DNA of 9,195 bases from Bacteroidota bacterium. GTDB taxonomy: Bacteria > Bacteroidota > Ignavibacteria > Ignavibacteriales > Ignavibacteriaceae. Below are positions 7,632 through 9,195 of this stretch, piece by piece. Below the pieces are notes generated by a model. It searched no databases. It worked only from the letters and a program-made list of their open reading frames with translations, and was not told the DNA's origin. The stretch lies in assembly GCA_021793635.1 (NCBI GenBank), contig JAJYSI010000101.1, forward strand, positions 1-9,195, given 5' to 3'. Numbering within the stretch: the first letter of the stretch is position 1; each line of letters begins with the position of its first letter. The position numbers were made by a program, and so were the translations under genes.

Positions 7632-8003
7632 TTATAGCGTAATTTGATTATTAGTTAAAGGATTTAATATCCCTAGATCAATTTTAAGAAAACTTTTTAT
7701 TTTATGCATCGAGTCTTTTCCATCATCAATTCCCAGAATACTTTTTACTGCTTCGGAAACTATAAACGGGTCATGTTTGGTTTTTATAATCTCAAATAAA
7801 TAAGGAAGTGCATCTTTTGATTTTAATTCTCCTAAAATTTTAATAGCTCTAACAACTGTTGTTGGTTCCGGGTGTGTTAAAGCCCGTATAAGCTTTTTCT
7901 CAAAAGGCTCTTGGCTAAGCAAAAGTTGTGAATTTCCGCAGTATGGGCAAATTTCCAAATCCTTATTTATCTCGTTCCAGCAATTTGAACAGTAATAAAT
8001 CAT
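7632..8003 (-). CDS. Zinc-ribbon and HEAT-repeat protein
   Basis: This 123-residue protein starts with a zinc ribbon: C5-x2-C8 and C19-x2-C22, in the form CSNCW and CPYCG. Two HEAT-like helical repeats follow. The first is about residues 36-73 (ALTHPEPTTVVRAIKILGEL, then KDALPYLFEIIK). The second is about 76-105 (HDPFIVSEAVKSILGI, then a helix near MHKIKSFLKI). Such a combination usually serves protein-protein contact; no enzymatic residues are seen. The short C-terminal tail looks polar. The ATG at 8001-8003 lies 20 bp after the end of a broken gene and has no clear Shine-Dalgarno. It precedes the dynamin-like GTPase by 18 bp, so it may act as an adaptor for that GTPase (inference). The domain call is good and the function unknown. 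Confidence 0.82.
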   Translation of the reverse strand: MIYYCSNCWNEINKDLEICPYCGNSQLLLSQEPFEKKLIRALTHPEPTTVVRAIKILGELKSKDALPYLFEIIKTKHDPFIVSEAVKSILGIDDGKDSMHKIKSFLKIDLGILNPLTNNQITL

Positions 8004-8023
8004 ATGGTGATAATTAAAATTTG

Positions 8024-8300
8024 TTAAAACATACCACTAATAAATTTTATTACCTTCTTCAATGGAGCAGCATCTTCATCTGATATTATTCCATTGTTAA
8101 AAAGGTAAGCGTGTTTTATAGTCAATTCATCAAGTAACTTGAAAACCGGTTACACTTTCATAAAGAATATTCTCAATGTATTTATGAGCTGTAGCATCTA
8201 TTCTTCTGCAAATTGGACATCCATCAAGTTTGAAAGCATTAATCATTTCAGTGCAGTTCAATAATTTATTCGGTTTTTTTCTATTTCTAGTAATAAACAT
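8024..8300 (-). pseudogene. Broken gene resembling a DUF6062-type CPIC protein (internal deletion and frame change)
   Basis: Reading leftward from ATG 8300, 56 codons are open to TGA at 8130-8132. The product contains a CPICR motif at residues 28-32, then AHKYIENILYESV (38-50). From 8149 a second frame is open to TAA at 8024-8026. It encodes VFKLLDELTIKHAYLFNNG, then ISDEDAAPLKKVIKFISGMF. From memory, proteins of the DUF6062 type start with CPIC...YLDSLLYENV and end with a KLDEFIRKHDYRF...WRRAIE segment. The two pieces look like the head and tail of one such protein, with roughly a hundred central residues lost and the frame changed near 8132-8149. It starts 4 bp after the metallophosphoesterase stop, so it was once coupled to it. 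The alternative is an intact 56-residue protein, but the conserved-looking tail in the other frame argues for decay. Confidence 0.65.
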
Positions 8301-8304
8301 AAAT

Positions 8305-8988
8305 TTATTTTATTAATAAAATATTTTTCAATCCATCTTTTATGGTCTGCGGGAGAGGGCTTCTCATTAAATCAGCAATTGTTTTTTCAACATCATATTC
8401 GATTCTTTTAAGATGAATTTCGTCATCTTCATAAACAGCATAGCAGGCTTGCCCGCCGTCGCGCGCGAGACCAACGCTGCCTGGATTGACAATCATTTCG
8501 TAATCCATTGTTTTCTTATATTGAACGTGAGTATGACCAACAAGAATATAGTCAGCAATAATACCTTTAAGCTCTCCGGTAATCTCGTCTTGATTTAGAT
8601 ATTTAAACATGTCGCCTTGAGGCGAAGCATGAGCTAAATAAAAAGAGATTATATCAGCTTCAAACTTATCAATGGTGGGCATTCCTCTTAAAAAATGAAC
8701 ATCGTTCTCATCGAGCAGAGTTTTGTGCCATGCTCTTGTTGCAATTGAATATTTGCGAAAGGTGCCCATACAGTTACAATCAACACCGTAACCAAGAGCG
8801 TTGTCGTGATTGCCACGGACATAATAATCGGCATTTTCTTTTATGAATTTTACGCACTCTTTAGGATGTGGACCGTAATCCACAACATCACCGAGAAAAA
8901 TAAGTTTATCGTAATCGCCGTCTTTATCTAGAACAGCGTTTAATGCGGGTAAGTTTGCGTGAATATCTGAGACAATAAGTGCTTTCAT
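8305..8988 (-). CDS. Metallophosphoesterase (calcineurin-like, YfcE/ApaH-related)
   Basis: This 227-residue, probably cytoplasmic phosphoesterase of the calcineurin-like superfamily has all metal-binding blocks: D8-x-H10 (SDIHAN), GDVVD with D34, GNHD with N60 and H61, H120 (AHASP), and GHTH with H151 and H153. NPGSVG (168-173) is also typical of the small Metallophos_2 type. A C-x-C (71, 73) sits after the GNHD block. Proteins of this type act on phosphodiesters or dinucleoside polyphosphates; the substrate cannot be read from the sequence. The ATG at 8986-8988 follows a Shine-Dalgarno GGAAGGA (9000-9006) by 11 nt. It is the first gene of the minus-strand operon and lies behind a structured leader with a terminator hairpin. 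Confidence 0.93.
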   Translation of the reverse strand: MKALIVSDIHANLPALNAVLDKDGDYDKLIFLGDVVDYGPHPKECVKFIKENADYYVRGNHDNALGYGVDCNCMGTFRKYSIATRAWHKTLLDENDVHFLRGMPTIDKFEADIISFYLAHASPQGDMFKYLNQDEITGELKGIIADYILVGHTHVQYKKTMDYEMIVNPGSVGLARDGGQACYAVYEDDEIHLKRIEYDVEKTIADLMRSPLPQTIKDGLKNILLIK

Positions 8989-8997
8989 TGTGCATAT

Positions 8998-9029
8998 TTT
9001 CCTTCCGGAAAGCCTACATTTGAGTAGGC
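8998..9029 (-). promoter_or_regulatory. Two small hairpins around the ribosome binding site of the metallophosphoesterase gene
   Basis: On the minus strand, GCCTAC (9024-9029) and GTAGGC (9012-9017) form a perfect 6-bp stem with a TCAAAT loop. Directly after it, TTTCC (9007-9011) and GGAAA (8998-9002) form a 5-bp stem closed by a GGAA (GNRA-type) loop. The second stem contains most of the Shine-Dalgarno GGAAGGA, so it could limit ribosome access. The pairing is seen in the sequence; a regulatory effect is inference. Confidence 0.4.
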
Positions 9030-9035
9030 AGGAGT

Positions 9036-9083
9036 ATAAAAAACTCCTACTTGATTAATCAAATAATTAATTAAGTAGGAGTT
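9036..9083 (-). terminator. Strong intrinsic terminator in the leader before the metallophosphoesterase gene
   Basis: On the minus strand, AACTCCTACTTAATTAAT (9066-9083) pairs with ATTAATCAAGTAGGAGTT (9042-9059). This is 18 continuous bp with a single G-T pair and a 6-nt loop. Six T (9038-9043) follow, then AT. On the + strand it is followed by ATTAATTCC, so the direction is leftward. It lies about 48 bp before the start codon and about 40 bp after a good minus-strand promoter. It therefore either ends a short RNA, acts as an attenuator for the operon, or ends a gene that lies beyond the right edge. Confidence 0.8.
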
Positions 9084-9131
9084 ATTAATTCCTTAAAAGA
9101 AGGGAATGATAAGCGAACTCCATCGCTACCA

Positions 9132-9163
9132 CAAATATAAAATTCGTATACTCGATATACAAA
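9132..9163 (-). promoter_or_regulatory. Candidate minus-strand promoter, perfect Bacteroidetes-type -33/-7
   Basis: On the minus strand, TTTG (9160-9163) is followed after exactly 20 bp by TATATTTG (9132-9139), a perfect match to TTTG-N19-21-TAnnTTTG. It can also be read as sigma-70-like TTGTAT, 17 bp, TATATT. Transcription should start near 9125-9128, run about 40 nt to the terminator hairpin, and reach the metallophosphoesterase start after about 137 nt. To its right (9164-9195) nothing further could be recognised. Confidence 0.6.
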
Positions 9164-9195
9164 TTTTTAAAACAGCATTTGATTTAAACGACATG

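Noticed and set aside
8307..8322. 16-base AT-only palindrome at the end of the metallophosphoesterase gene
   Set aside because: It consists only of A and T within coding sequence and the stop region, gives a weak stem with no loop, and has no distinctive context.
5453..8988. Calling the dynamin-containing operon an antiviral defence system
   Set aside because: No nuclease, toxin, sensor domain or mobile element is near, and the flanking genes are housekeeping. Only the general link of some dynamin-like proteins to phage tolerance supports it.
1..9195. CRISPR array, insertion sequence or integration site
   Set aside because: No spaced direct repeats, transposase or integrase reading frame, or duplicated tRNA end was seen.

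Overview
The window comes from an AT-rich bacterial chromosome. It most likely belongs to the Bacteroidetes/Chlorobi/Ignavibacteria (FCB) group. This placement is an inference from four observations: a Bacteroidetes-style SdhA/SdhB pair; an Obg GTPase that lacks a C-terminal extension and has SKID instead of NKxD; two candidate promoters of the form TTTG-N20-TATATTTR, which fits the Bacteroidetes -33/-7 consensus; and generally weak Shine-Dalgarno sequences. I cannot name a genus.

Left part (+ strand, 2-5412). The 3' two thirds of sdhA is cut by the window edge and overlaps sdhB by one base. A hairpin-plus-T-run terminator follows. Next is an unrecognised 525-residue protein with a helical head, an acidic low-complexity middle and a conserved-looking tail, placed 2 bp before obg. 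After obg come a hairpin, a good promoter, a tRNA with anticodon CAT (probably elongator Met) and, 23 bp after the tRNA, secG. A second intrinsic terminator closes secG. These are housekeeping functions: succinate/fumarate respiration, ribosome assembly, translation and protein export.

Right part (- strand, 9163-5453). A promoter at 9132-9163 reads leftward into a structured leader that contains a perfect 18-bp terminator hairpin. The leader precedes a metallophosphoesterase gene. Downstream on the same strand, with short gaps, lie a broken gene (8024-8300), a zinc-ribbon/HEAT-repeat protein, a dynamin-like GTPase and a 140-residue helical protein. The broken gene carries the start and end of what looks like a DUF6062-type CPIC protein, in two different frames. 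Gaps of 4-20 bp suggest a single operon.

The most interesting parts are this minus-strand operon, which contains a dynamin-like GTPase with uncharacterised small partners, and the leader in front of it, where a promoter is followed at once by a terminator with several competing pairings. No CRISPR array, insertion sequence, integrase or attachment site was seen. No stretch over 300 bases lacks a gene once the broken gene is counted.
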